64,000 bases of DNA. It comes from Oscillospiraceae bacterium. Its GTDB lineage: Bacteria; Bacillota; Clostridia; UMGS1810. Location of the stretch: positions 1 to 64,000 of the forward strand of contig SVJH01000008.1 in NCBI GenBank assembly GCA_015069095.1, read 5' to 3'. Within the stretch, counting starts at the first letter, position 1. Each line of letters starts with the position of its first letter. The notes under the pieces are model-generated. The model ran no database searches. It was not told the DNA's origin and was given only the letters and a program-made list of their open reading frames with translations. Shown piece by piece: positions 40,753-49,923 of this stretch. A program made the position numbers and the translations under genes.

Positions 40753-42391
40753 TATTTATCATTTTTATTGCTTTATCAATAAGTTGAGGAATGAAACTGC
40801 TCTCGGTAGGATAATCTTTAAATGTTAAATCCATTTTTGCTTCTTTGTCAATCATTTTTATAACTTCATCTCTTCCGATTTTTTCTTCAAGTTTTCTTAA
40901 AATTTCAATATCCTCAAGCGCTTCTTTAAAAATTATGGCACGAAGAGATGGTGTACATCCGTTGTCTGTAGGATATACAGAAAACGGGTCGCCTGAAGGA
41001 AAGGCTTTATCACTTGAAGTTGTAATGTAAGGATTGATTTTCTTTCTTGAAAGTTGACTGTAGTAGAAATTGTATCCCCACTGAAGAAAGCCTTTTATAC
41101 CGAATTTGTACATTTGAATTCCCAAAATTCTGTTTTTGTGCGATGGCATTGCCAAAAAGCGATTCCCAACTTTTTCAAACTGACCGCAACAGTAGTAAGC
41201 CCATTGATTTTGAACATCGTTTTCTAAAAATTCTTCAATGTGATTTGTTGCAGTAACAGGTGTTTTTATAAGACCTGTTTCGTAGAATTGATAATCACTT
41301 ATTGCATCCATAATTCTTGATGAGTCAACATACGAAGAAACAATTGAGTGTGCATACTTGTAAGTTTCGATATGTTCTTTTGAAGGTTCATCAGAAATAT
41401 GGAAATAGCATTTATCAAGAATGTTTTCGCCCTTTAAAAATTCAACTAAAGATGGCAAAAACTGACATAAAAACTCTTTGTATTTTTCATCGTCAGATTT
41501 CACGTGCCAGCCAAACATTAAATATTCTTTCCCGTTTTCACTTATCTTTATGTTAGGTGCAAATTTTAGTCCCCATTGAGAGAAAAGATGCGAAATTTCA
41601 TAGTACTCAATATTATTTTTTTTGCAAAGTGAAATCCATTTTTTAAGTAGTGAAAAATCAAAAATATAGTTTTCATTTTTCTTTTCAATTTTAACAAGTT
41701 GTGTGCATGGACGCATTTTTCCTACTTCTGTATCAAGTGGAGGAGTGATAACAGGTGTTAAAATCATATTTATACCAAGATTTTTTGCAAGGGACATATA
41801 CTTGTCAATTAAATCCCAGTGTGCATCAGAGTATATTTCTACATTGTGTATATCTGCTATGCTGTCTGTATGAAACCATTGTGTAAATATCGTTTTTTGT
41901 GATGGAATCTTTTCATCTGTTACGCTTATTTTCATTGTTTTGCTTGCTGTGAATTTTTCAGTAGCAGTAGCATATGAAAGGTTTACGGTTAGTTCATATT
42001 CGCCTTTTGGAATATCATCACTAAGATTTAAATTTACCCATATTGAGCCAGATTCGTTGTTAAGACGAATAACATTGCCTTCATCTTCAAATGGCATTAA
42101 AACGTCAGGGATAAGACACGGCTCTTTAGTAATAAAGTTCTCATCTTTTGTGTCAAAATATGTAGGCATATCGCATATTGAATTTTTAACTACATAAACA
42201 TTTACGTAATCTTTAATAGGCGAAATAAGTTCGATTTTAAGTTCCGCATTGTGAGAAGTTTCTATCGCAATCTGATACGAAAAACTCTGACCTTTTAAAA
42301 GAGTTTTTTTGTTTATTTCACTATAATTTTCAATACTTCCGTTTGGGAGTATTTTTTCCAAACTTGAAACTTGTTTAACCTGTATGTTCAT
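40739..42391 (-). CDS. DUF4091 glycoside-hydrolase-like protein
   Basis: The 550-residue protein has an N-terminal beta-sandwich (about 1-150) and a (beta/alpha)8-like domain with the DUF4091 features: DEPSKEHIETYKYAH near 350, QFEKVGNRFLAMPSHKNRILG, and the late GVHPLS-equivalent CTPSLRAIIFKEALEDIE. There is no signal peptide, so it is probably intracellular. It likely acts on glycans or glycosides; the exact substrate is not predictable. I start at ATG 42391 (complement), after AGAGGTG. Confidence 0.78.
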   Translation of the reverse strand: MNIQVKQVSSLEKILPNGSIENYSEINKKTLLKGQSFSYQIAIETSHNAELKIELISPIKDYVNVYVVKNSICDMPTYFDTKDENFITKEPCLIPDVLMPFEDEGNVIRLNNESGSIWVNLNLSDDIPKGEYELTVNLSYATATEKFTASKTMKISVTDEKIPSQKTIFTQWFHTDSIADIHNVEIYSDAHWDLIDKYMSLAKNLGINMILTPVITPPLDTEVGKMRPCTQLVKIEKKNENYIFDFSLLKKWISLCKKNNIEYYEISHLFSQWGLKFAPNIKISENGKEYLMFGWHVKSDDEKYKEFLCQFLPSLVEFLKGENILDKCYFHISDEPSKEHIETYKYAHSIVSSYVDSSRIMDAISDYQFYETGLIKTPVTATNHIEEFLENDVQNQWAYYCCGQFEKVGNRFLAMPSHKNRILGIQMYKFGIKGFLQWGYNFYYSQLSRKKINPYITTSSDKAFPSGDPFSVYPTDNGCTPSLRAIIFKEALEDIEILRKLEEKIGRDEVIKMIDKEAKMDLTFKDYPTESSFIPQLIDKAIKMINKKTS

Positions 42392-42413
42392 ATTCAACAC
42401 CTCTTTAAAGATA

Positions 42414-42442
42414 ATTCTAACATATCACATAAATAAATTCAA
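42414..42442 (-). promoter_or_regulatory. Promoter of the DUF4091 gene
   Basis: Minus-strand TTGAAT (42437-42442) and TAGAAT (42414-42419), 17-base spacer, about 23 bases before the start codon. Confidence 0.6.
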
Positions 42443-42465
42443 TCTCTAAATTGGAGAGAAAAAAT

Positions 42466-42497
42466 AAAAATCCCATCTTACGACAGGATTTTTATTT
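42466..42497 (-). terminator. Terminator after tRNA-Asp
   Basis: AAAAATCC and GGATTTTT form an 8-bp stem immediately after the 3' end of the tRNA-Asp gene on the minus strand. Confidence 0.65.
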
Positions 42498-42574
42498 TGG
42501 CGACCCGGAAGGGGCTCGAACCCTCGACCTCCAGCGTGACAGGCTGGCATTCTAACCAACTGAACTACCGGGCC
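42498..42574 (-). tRNA. tRNA-Asp (GTC)
   Basis: The minus strand folds as a full cloverleaf: acceptor GGCCCGG/CCGGGTC, D-loop AGTTGG, anticodon loop CTGTCAC with anticodon GTC, T-arm with GGTTCGAGC, discriminator G and encoded CCA. Confidence 0.95.
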
Positions 42575-42596
42575 AGATATTAAGTTTTTGCATAGC

Positions 42597-42618
42597 ACTG
42601 TCGGAAAAACCCGACAGT
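42597..42618. terminator. Hairpin between the two tRNA genes
   Basis: CACTGTCGG and CCGACAGTG form a 9-bp stem around an A-rich loop. It may separate or help process the two tRNAs; there is no long T-run. Confidence 0.4.
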
Positions 42619-42626
42619 GAATGCTT

Positions 42627-42714
42627 TGGTGCCGATGGCCGGAGTCGAACCGGCACGGTATCGCTACCGGCGGATTTTGAGTCCGCTACGTCTGCCAATT
42701 CCATCACATCGGCA
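42627..42714 (-). tRNA. tRNA-Leu (CAA)
   Basis: The minus strand gives a class II tRNA with a long variable arm: acceptor TGCCGAT/ATCGGCA, anticodon stem GCGGA/TCCGC around loop CTCAAAA (anticodon CAA), T-arm GGTTCGACT and encoded CCA. Confidence 0.95.
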
Positions 42715-42778
42715 AAAATAACTTGCTTTCATATTATACAATATGTTTGAAAAATAATCAAGTATTTTTTAAAAAAAT

Positions 42779-43585
42779 TTAAAGCTTAGTTTCTACAAAT
42801 TCTCCACCGTGCATCTCAAACGCAGTTTTAAACCCAACTTCTTTTGCAAAAGATGCCATTTCACTTTGCATAAACGATAAAGCATCTATACGGTGTGAGT
42901 CGGTATTCAGCATTATTCTTCCGCCAAAATCATATATTCCTTTTAAAATGTTTATGTTAGGATATATGCTTTTTTTGTATCCGCGAAATACTGCACCTGA
43001 GTTAAGTTCAAAAATGCAGTTATGATTTTTAATTAAATATTCAGCCGCTGTTAATGCGTAATCAAGATATCTTTTGTCATTTTCATCAAAATATGCATTG
43101 TTATCGTTGTGAATTGTTACAATGTCAAAATGCCCTATAATATCGCATTTTGTTTTAAGCGGAAGATATGTTGTAAGTTCATAATAGTGCTTTGCGTACT
43201 TTAAATAATCGCCGTCAAAATTTTCGTTTACGTTTTTTATAACATCTTCTTTATACCCATCAACTTCGCACTCGCTTTTTGGATGAGTATAGTGTACAGA
43301 ACCGATTATATAATCATATCCGAAAGTATCATCTGTAAAAAGGTCTTTTTCAATTCCTGTGTAAATTTCAATTTTGTCTTCGTATTTCTTCTTTAGATTA
43401 TATATTTCGTTTACATACTCATTGTGCTTTGAAAGAGACATTGAGTAGTTTGAAAAAGTTGTGTGTGAGTGTGATGAAAAACCAAGCGATGTAAAACCAA
43501 GTTTAATTGCTTCTAAAACATTTTCTTCAAGAGTGTTTTTTCCGTCGCAGTATGTAGAGTGAACATGATAATTCGATTTTATCAT
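42779..43585 (-). CDS. hisK: Histidinol-phosphatase, PHP type
   Basis: The 268-residue PHP-family phosphatase removes phosphate from histidinol phosphate. It shows the PHP metal motifs: [15 protein letters not shown] at the N-terminus, GFSSHSH near 37, [15 protein letters not shown] near 148 and NTDSHR near 230. Its ATG overlaps the hisIE stop (ATGA), so it is the last gene of the histidine operon. Similar enzymes are also named hisJ. Confidence 0.9.
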   Translation of the reverse strand: MIKSNYHVHSTYCDGKNTLEENVLEAIKLGFTSLGFSSHSHTTFSNYSMSLSKHNEYVNEIYNLKKKYEDKIEIYTGIEKDLFTDDTFGYDYIIGSVHYTHPKSECEVDGYKEDVIKNVNENFDGDYLKYAKHYYELTTYLPLKTKCDIIGHFDIVTIHNDNNAYFDENDKRYLDYALTAAEYLIKNHNCIFELNSGAVFRGYKKSIYPNINILKGIYDFGGRIMLNTDSHRIDALSFMQSEMASFAKEVGFKTAFEMHGGEFVETKL

Positions 43586-44232
43586 TTTGTCATTTTCTCC
43601 TGTTTAACTTTGTGGTCAACAACGTGTCTTGATTCAAGTTCTTTTAAAATATCTTCAACACTTATGCCCATTTCAATCATAAGTACTAAAACGTGGTATA
43701 CAAGGTCGGATATTTCATAAATTGTTTCGGCTTTGTCGTCTGCTTTGCCTGCAATAATTACTTCAGTACATTCTTCGCCGACTTTTTTTAGAATTTTATC
43801 AATACCTTTTTCAAAAAGATATGTTGTGTATGAGCCTTCTTGTTTATTGATTTTTCTGCCTTCAATAAGAGATACAAGTGAATTTATTGAAAAATCTTTG
43901 TAGCCGTCTTTTGAAAAAACTTCATCATTAAAGCATGAATCTGTGCCTAAATGACAGGCAGGACCTTCTTTTGCAACTGTAACAGTAAGCGCGTCTTTGT
44001 CGCAGTCTGCTTTAATGTTTAAAATGTGCTGAAAATTGCCTGATTCTTCGCCTTTTCTCCAAAGTTTGTTTCTTGAACGGGACCAAAAGCATGTTTTTCC
44101 TTCTTTTAAACTAATTTCAAGGCTTTCTCTGTTCATATATGCAAGTGTTAATACTTTTTTTGAATAAGCATCTACAACAATTGCAGGGATAAGTCCTTTT
44201 TCGTCAAATTTCAATTCATCTATATTTATCAT
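43582..44232 (-). CDS. hisIE: Bifunctional phosphoribosyl-AMP cyclohydrolase/phosphoribosyl-ATP pyrophosphatase
   Basis: A 216-residue fusion. The HisI half (about 1-115) has [19 protein letters not shown] and the zinc Cys motif CDKDA, and the HisE half (about 125-216) has the [19 protein letters not shown] signature of the MazG-like pyrophosphatase. Together they carry out the second and third steps of histidine synthesis. Confidence 0.95.
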   Translation of the reverse strand: MINIDELKFDEKGLIPAIVVDAYSKKVLTLAYMNRESLEISLKEGKTCFWSRSRNKLWRKGEESGNFQHILNIKADCDKDALTVTVAKEGPACHLGTDSCFNDEVFSKDGYKDFSINSLVSLIEGRKINKQEGSYTTYLFEKGIDKILKKVGEECTEVIIAGKADDKAETIYEISDLVYHVLVLMIEMGISVEDILKELESRHVVDHKVKQEKMTK

Positions 44233-44247
44233 TTTTAATATCCTCCG

Positions 44248-45006
44248 TTATATTCTTACGTTAATATTATTATTTTTAAGTGTGTTTTTAAGGTCTGAAA
44301 TTTTAACTTCGCCAAAATGGAAAATAGAAGCCGCAAGACCTGCATCAATATCTGGAATTTCGTTAAATAATGTAACAAAATCATCTATTTTTCCTGCGCC
44401 GCCAGATGCTATAACAGGAACATTAACCTTATCGCATACCGCTTTTAGCATTTCAATGTCAAAGCCGCCTTTAACGCCGTCTGTGTCAATACTGTTAACA
44501 ACAATTTCACCTGCGCCGTTTTTAGCACCTTTTTCAATCCAGTCTATCGCATCAATACCTGTGTTTTCTCTTCCGCCTTTTGCAAAAAGCATAAATTTTC
44601 CGTCAACTCTTTTAACATCGGCAGAAAGCACCACGCATTGATTTCCGTATTTTTGCGCTGCTTTAGAAATAAGATCAGGATTTTTAATTGCGCCCGAGTT
44701 AACACTTACTTTATCTGCACCGCATTTTAAAACGCGGTCAAAATCTTCGATTGTGTTAATTCCACCGCCAACTGTAAGCGGAATAAAAATAGTTGATGCA
44801 ACTTCTTTTAAAATATCGGTAAATAACGCTCTTTTTTCAAAAGATGCTGTAATATCATAAAAAACAAGTTCGTCTGCGCCGTTTTCACTGTAAAATTTTG
44901 CAAGTTTAACAGGAGATGAAACATCACTTAAACCAAGAAAGTTAACGCCTTTAACAACTCTGCCATCTTTAACGTCGAGACAAGGGATAATTCTTTTTGT
45001 AATCAT
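44248..45006 (-). CDS. hisF: Imidazole glycerol phosphate synthase subunit HisF
   Basis: The 252-residue cyclase barrel has CLDVKDGRVVKGVNF at the N-terminus with catalytic Asp11-equivalent, and the second catalytic Asp in NSIDTDGVKGGFD. It pairs with HisH, encoded two genes upstream, to make imidazole glycerol phosphate and AICAR. Confidence 0.96.
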   Translation of the reverse strand: MITKRIIPCLDVKDGRVVKGVNFLGLSDVSSPVKLAKFYSENGADELVFYDITASFEKRALFTDILKEVASTIFIPLTVGGGINTIEDFDRVLKCGADKVSVNSGAIKNPDLISKAAQKYGNQCVVLSADVKRVDGKFMLFAKGGRENTGIDAIDWIEKGAKNGAGEIVVNSIDTDGVKGGFDIEMLKAVCDKVNVPVIASGGAGKIDDFVTLFNEIPDIDAGLAASIFHFGEVKISDLKNTLKNNNINVRI

Positions 45007-45732
45007 TTATTTTTCACTTCCTTTTGCAATAAGTATTGCTTCTTCTAAATCGATTGCATTTGTGTACAATGCTTTTCCGAGTATTGCACCATACATATTC
45101 ATCTTAGCAAGTTTTTTAACATCGTCAATCGATGAAACTCCTCCAGAAGCAACAATATCGAGGTTGAAATTTTCTGATAATTCTTTATATAAATCAAGAT
45201 TTGTACCTTGCATAGCACCATCTTTTGAAATGTCTGTGCAAATAATTGTTTTAACGCCGATTTCTTCTAATTTTTTGCAAAAATCATTACAACTTATATT
45301 TGATACTTCCATCCAGCCGTCAGTGGCAACAAAGCCGTTTTTAATATCAACACCAATCGCAATGTGCTCGCCGTATTTTTTTACCATTTCACAAGTAAAA
45401 ATAGGATTTTTAGCGGCAATTGTGCCAAGAATTACTCTTAAGACTCCAGCATCGACATATTTTTTTATGGTTTCTTCGCTTCTTATGCCGCCGCCAATTT
45501 CAACTTTTAAATTTGTATTGTCAATAATGCTTTTAACAACTTCAAAATTTGGAGTTGTACCTTCTTTTGCACCATCAAGGTCAACAACGTGAAGATAAGT
45601 GGCACCTTTTTCTTCAAATTGTTTTGCAACACTTAAAGGGTCTGTGCCGTAAACTGTCATTTTATCGTAATCGCCTTTAAAAAGTCTTACAACGTTGCCG
45701 CCTATTAAATCTATTGCAGGAAAAATATTCAT
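45007..45732 (-). CDS. hisA: ProFAR isomerase
   Basis: The 241-residue HisA barrel opens phosphoribosyl-formimino AICAR-phosphate's ring. The two phosphate-binding halves are visible (AIDLIGGNVVRLFKGDYD near 6; TDISKDGAMQGTN near 170), with paired GG motifs. It ends one base before hisF begins. Confidence 0.96.
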   Translation of the reverse strand: MNIFPAIDLIGGNVVRLFKGDYDKMTVYGTDPLSVAKQFEEKGATYLHVVDLDGAKEGTTPNFEVVKSIIDNTNLKVEIGGGIRSEETIKKYVDAGVLRVILGTIAAKNPIFTCEMVKKYGEHIAIGVDIKNGFVATDGWMEVSNISCNDFCKKLEEIGVKTIICTDISKDGAMQGTNLDLYKELSENFNLDIVASGGVSSIDDVKKLAKMNMYGAILGKALYTNAIDLEEAILIAKGSEK

Positions 45733-45744
45733 AATATGTCCTTT

Positions 45745-46362
45745 CTAAATTTCAGAAAATGCTTTTAAAATGCTTAGTCCCACATTACCGCTCTTTTCAG
45801 GGTGGAACTGAGTAGCAAAAATGTTATCTTTTTCAACTGCCGCAGTAAGGTCGGCTCCGTAGTTAGAAGTTGCAATAACATTTTTTTCACAATCTTTTGC
45901 ATAAAAAGAATGAACAAAATATACAAAATCTTTTTCGTTTATGTATTTAAAAAGTTTGCTTTTTTCTTTGTTTTTAGGAAAATCGAGGCTGTTCCAACCA
46001 ATGTGAGGTATCTTTAAGTTATTAGGTATAACGTCTTTAATCGGAACAACACTTCCTTCTATAAGTCCAAGACCATCATGCTCGCCGTATTCATAACTTT
46101 TTTCAAACATCATTTGCATACCAAGGCAAATTCCAAGAAGCGGTTTTCCGCCTTTTGCCTCGTTTACCACAACATCGCCGAGTGATGTTTCTTTAAGTTT
46201 TTGTGCTGCATCTTTAAAAGCACCAACACCCGGAAGTATAATTTTTTCACTGTCTTTTATTTTTTGTTTGTCGCTTGTAAGGCAAACATCGACACCAATA
46301 AATTTAAACGAACTGTAAAGAGAAAAAATGTTGCCTACGCCGTAATCTACAATTGCTATCAT
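45745..46362 (-). CDS. hisH: Imidazole glycerol phosphate synthase glutaminase subunit HisH
   Basis: The 205-residue class I glutamine amidotransferase has the nucleophile Cys in LLGICLGMQ and the His-x-Glu pair in QFHPEKS. It supplies ammonia to HisF. Its start is next to the hisB stop. Confidence 0.96.
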   Translation of the reverse strand: MIAIVDYGVGNIFSLYSSFKFIGVDVCLTSDKQKIKDSEKIILPGVGAFKDAAQKLKETSLGDVVVNEAKGGKPLLGICLGMQMMFEKSYEYGEHDGLGLIEGSVVPIKDVIPNNLKIPHIGWNSLDFPKNKEKSKLFKYINEKDFVYFVHSFYAKDCEKNVIATSNYGADLTAAVEKDNIFATQFHPEKSGNVGLSILKAFSEI

Positions 46363-46949
46363 TATAACACACCCTTTGTTGACGGAATTTCGTTTGCAAA
46401 GTCAGGATTTATTTTTGTAGCAGCCGAAAGCACTCTTGCTAATGCTTTAAAAACTCCTTCTGCAATGTGATGAGAATTTTTGCCTGCCATTTTTCTTATG
46501 TGAAGAGTGATGTTTGCATTTCGTACAAACGCAATTAAAAATTCCCATACAAGTTCAAGGTCAAAATCTCCAACTTTTTGTGTTGGATAGTCAACATCAT
46601 ATTCAAGATTGCCTCTTCCGCTGATGTCAACTGCGGCAAGAATAAGTGCTTCGTCCATAGGAAGAATAATATCTCCGTAGCGGTTTATGCCTTTCAAATT
46701 ACCAAGCGCCTCATTAAATGCTTTTCCAAGACAGATGCCTATATCTTCTGCACTGTGATGAAAGTCAACATATGTATCTCCAACGCAAGTAACGTTTAAA
46801 TCGTATCTTGCATGACGGGCAAAAAGACAAAGCATATGGTCTAAAAATCCAACGCCTGTTGAAATTTCACTTTTTCCCGTGCCGTCAATGTTAAGCGACA
46901 GTTTAATATCAGTTTCGTTTGTTTTTCTTTCGATTTTTGATATTCTCAT
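46362..46949 (-). CDS. hisB: Imidazoleglycerol-phosphate dehydratase
   Basis: A 195-residue monofunctional dehydratase with the paired manganese-binding motifs DFHHSAEDIG (near 64) and SHHIAEG (near 162). It lacks a phosphatase domain, which explains the separate PHP phosphatase at the operon's end. Confidence 0.96.
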   Translation of the reverse strand: MRISKIERKTNETDIKLSLNIDGTGKSEISTGVGFLDHMLCLFARHARYDLNVTCVGDTYVDFHHSAEDIGICLGKAFNEALGNLKGINRYGDIILPMDEALILAAVDISGRGNLEYDVDYPTQKVGDFDLELVWEFLIAFVRNANITLHIRKMAGKNSHHIAEGVFKALARVLSAATKINPDFANEIPSTKGVL

Positions 46950-46954
46950 AATTT

Positions 46955-48010
46955 TTACTCCCCAATAATATTTTTGAGTGTTTTAATTAAAACTTTCATA
47001 TCTTCCATTTTACCAATTGTAATTCTTAGGTAGTCTTTAATTCTTTCGCCTTTAAAGTGTCGTACTAAAATTCCGTTTGACTTAAGGTTAAGATAAAGTT
47101 TTTCGCCGTCAAAATTTTTGTGCGATGCAAAAACGAAATTTGCATAAGAATCTGTTAAAGTAAATCCGAGTTTTGTAAGTTCATTTTTTGTAAATTCTCT
47201 TGTTTTTGCAACTTCTTTGCATAAATCCATATAGTATGTATCATCTTTAATCGCGCTTATTCCCGCAATCTGAGTTAAACGGTTTATGTTGTACGGATTT
47301 GTTGAGTATTTTATTTTTTCAAAATCGGCTATTATACCTTCATTTGCAATGGCAAATCCTAATCTTCCGCCTGCAAGCGCTCTTGATTTTGAAAAAGTCT
47401 GAATTACTATTAAATTATCGTATTTGTTTACAAGACCAAGTGCACTTTCTGCACCAAAATCAACATACGCTTCATCAATTGCCACAAGGTTATTTTTATT
47501 TGATGATACAATTTTTTCAATATCATCAATACTTAAAACCATTCCTGTAGGAGCATTCGGATTTGCAATAATAATGTTTTTGTTTATGCCGATATAATCG
47601 CTGACATCAATCGAAAAATCATCTTTTAAAGGGATTTTTTTGTAATCCAAATTATATAAATTTGCATAAACTTCGTAAAATCCGTATGTTATATCAGGAA
47701 AGACAACACCATTTTCGCAAAATGCCATAAAGTAAAATGAAAGGGTTTCGTCCGAGCCATTACTTACAAATACATTTTTTGCATCAAAGCCATATCTTTT
47801 GGCAATTGTTTCTTTAAGATAAGTGCTTTTAGGGTCGGGATAAAGATTTAACTTTTTAGTTTCATCTTCGTTTATTTTTTCAATAACATATGGCGATGGC
47901 TCATACGGAAATTCGTTTGTATTAAGTTTTATATATTTCATATCTGTCGGCTGTTCGCCGGGCACATACGACTCTAAAGTTTTGTATGAATTATTTAAAA
48001 AATTACTCAT
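46955..48010 (-). CDS. hisC: Histidinol-phosphate aminotransferase
   Basis: A 351-residue PLP enzyme of the HisC type. Motifs include LNTNEFPYEP, ANPNAPTG, AIDEAYVDFG and the PLP-lysine segment TFSKSRALAGGRLGF. It makes histidinol phosphate from imidazole acetol phosphate. Confidence 0.94.
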   Translation of the reverse strand: MSNFLNNSYKTLESYVPGEQPTDMKYIKLNTNEFPYEPSPYVIEKINEDETKKLNLYPDPKSTYLKETIAKRYGFDAKNVFVSNGSDETLSFYFMAFCENGVVFPDITYGFYEVYANLYNLDYKKIPLKDDFSIDVSDYIGINKNIIIANPNAPTGMVLSIDDIEKIVSSNKNNLVAIDEAYVDFGAESALGLVNKYDNLIVIQTFSKSRALAGGRLGFAIANEGIIADFEKIKYSTNPYNINRLTQIAGISAIKDDTYYMDLCKEVAKTREFTKNELTKLGFTLTDSYANFVFASHKNFDGEKLYLNLKSNGILVRHFKGERIKDYLRITIGKMEDMKVLIKTLKNIIGE

Positions 48011-48022
48011 TGTTTTTTCCTT

Positions 48023-49297
48023 TTATTCAAATCTTATTACTGCACTTTTTGCGTGAGCAGTAAGACCTTCTTTTTTTGCAAAATAGTTTATTTTTTCGCT
48101 AACTTTTTCAAGTGCTTCTTTTGTATAGTACATATATGATGATTTTTTAACAAAATCGTCAACTGAAAGAGGAGAAGAAAACTTTGCAGTTCCGCTTGTT
48201 GGAAGTGTGTGGTTTGGACCTGCAAAATAGTCGCCAAGCGGTTCTGGGCAGTTTTTACCAAGGAATATTGAACCTGCGTTTTTGATTTTGTCAAGATAAT
48301 CAAATGGATTATCAACGCAAACTTCTAAGTGTTCAGGAGCAATTTCGTTTGAAATCTCAACTGCTTCTTCTATATCTTTAACAATTATAATTCTGCTTCC
48401 GTCGTCAATTGACGCTCTTGCAATTTCATTTCTTTCAAGTAGCGGAATTTGTCTTTCAAGTTCTGCCGATACGCCCTTTGCAAGTTCTTCGCTGTCTGTA
48501 ACTAAAATTGCAGAGGCAAGCTTATCGTGTTCTGCCTGAGATAGCATATCTGCCGCAACAAAAACGGGATTGCAAGTTCCATCTGCAATAACAAGAACTT
48601 CACTTGGTCCTGCAATCATATCAATATCAACAAGTCCGAAAACCTGTTTTTTTGCTTCGGCAACAAAAGCGTTACCAGGGCCTACAATTTTATATACTTT
48701 TTCAACAGTTTCTGTTCCGTATGCAAGCGCTGCTACAGCCTGTGCTCCGCCGATTTTATAAATTGTGTCAATACCTGCAATTGATGCTGCCGCAAGAATT
48801 ACCGGGTTAATTTTTCCATCTTTTGATGGCGGTGTTACCATAACGATTTTTTCAACACCTGCAATAAGTGCAGGAATTGCATTCATAAGTACGCTTGAAG
48901 GATAACTTGCTGTACCGCCTGGTATGTATAAACCTACTTTTTCAATAGGAGTATATTTCTGACCAAGAACTATTCCGTCTTCCTTTTCAATTCTAAAACC
49001 GTCTTTTAACTGGTTAATATGAAAATTGTATATGTTTTCTTTTGCTTCTTTAATAATTTCTAAAAATTCTTTGTCAACGCTCCCAATTGCTTCGTCGATT
49101 TCTTCTTTTGTAACTTTTAAACTGTCAAGTTTTGCCTTGTCGAATTTTAAAGCATATTCAAAAAGCGCCTTGTCGCCGTTTTGTTTTACATCTTCAATTA
49201 TATCGGCAACAATTTTTTCAACACCTGTTGCATTTGAAAGTTTTGTTGATAGTATATCAGTATCGTTATCTTTGCCGTAATAAAATGTTTTAATCAC
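48023..49297 (-). CDS. hisD: Histidinol dehydrogenase
   Basis: The 424-residue enzyme performs the last two steps of histidine synthesis. Visible are the NAD-binding and zinc regions: GLYIPGGTASYPSS, GAQAVAALAYGTE, DMIAGPSEVLVIAD, SQAEHD and NHTLPTSGTAKF. Confidence 0.96.
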   Translation of the reverse strand: MIKTFYYGKDNDTDILSTKLSNATGVEKIVADIIEDVKQNGDKALFEYALKFDKAKLDSLKVTKEEIDEAIGSVDKEFLEIIKEAKENIYNFHINQLKDGFRIEKEDGIVLGQKYTPIEKVGLYIPGGTASYPSSVLMNAIPALIAGVEKIVMVTPPSKDGKINPVILAAASIAGIDTIYKIGGAQAVAALAYGTETVEKVYKIVGPGNAFVAEAKKQVFGLVDIDMIAGPSEVLVIADGTCNPVFVAADMLSQAEHDKLASAILVTDSEELAKGVSAELERQIPLLERNEIARASIDDGSRIIIVKDIEEAVEISNEIAPEHLEVCVDNPFDYLDKIKNAGSIFLGKNCPEPLGDYFAGPNHTLPTSGTAKFSSPLSVDDFVKKSSYMYYTKEALEKVSEKINYFAKKEGLTAHAKSAVIRFE

Positions 49298-49923
49298 TTA
49301 ATAACACTCCTTATTTTTTCCTGCATAAGAGAAATCTCTTCATTTTTAAACTTGTAACTTGATTTGTTTGAAATAAATCTTGCGCTTATATCAACAATTT
49401 CAGTAACAACGCTTAAATCGTTTTCTTTAAGAGTTGTGCCTGTTTCAACAATATCGACTATAACATCGCTCATATTTAAAATAGGAGCAAGTTCAATCGA
49501 GCCGTTAAGTTTAATAATTTCAATTTCTCTTCCGATTGAATTGTAGTATTTTTTTGCTATGTTAGAAAACTTAGTAGCAACTTTAAGTGTTTTTTCTCTG
49601 TTATCTCTAAATCCGTTTTTAGCCGCAACACAAACTCTGCATTTGCCAATGTTCAAATCTAATAGTTCATATATATCGGGATTGTATTCAAGAAGAATAT
49701 CTTTTCCTACAACGCCAACGTCTGCAGCACCACGCTCTACATAAATTGCAACGTCGGATGGTTTAACCCAAAAGTATCTGACGCCGTTTTTTTCGTCTTC
49801 AAAAATAAGTTTTCTGTTGTTTTCAAGAATTTCTTTGCAACCATAGCCAAGACTTTCAAAAATGTTATAAACTTTTTCGCCAAGTCGGCCTTTAGGAAGT
49901 GCAATGTTAATCATTTTTCTCAA
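49294..49923 (-). CDS. hisG: ATP phosphoribosyltransferase, short form
   Basis: The 209-residue short-form catalytic subunit lacks the C-terminal regulatory domain and needs HisZ. Motifs include ALPKGRLGEKV near 8 and the phosphoribosyl-binding DIVETGTTLKEN near 160. A TTG (complement 49921-49923) with GGAGG ten bases upstream is preferred over the ATG three codons later, though both are possible. First committed step of histidine synthesis. Confidence 0.93.
   Translation of the reverse strand: MRKMINIALPKGRLGEKVYNIFESLGYGCKEILENNRKLIFEDEKNGVRYFWVKPSDVAIYVERGAADVGVVGKDILLEYNPDIYELLDLNIGKCRVCVAAKNGFRDNREKTLKVATKFSNIAKKYYNSIGREIEIIKLNGSIELAPILNMSDVIVDIVETGTTLKENDLSVVTEIVDISARFISNKSSYKFKNEEISLMQEKIRSVIK

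Noticed and set aside
42597-42618. Hairpin between tRNAs as a riboswitch
   Set aside because: A single simple stem with an A-rich loop and no conserved aptamer features.
45062-45592. Plus-strand frames over the histidine operon (for example 176 residues at 45062 and 119 at 44282)
   Set aside because: Shadow frames opposite well-conserved his genes, without ribosome sites or recognisable domains.
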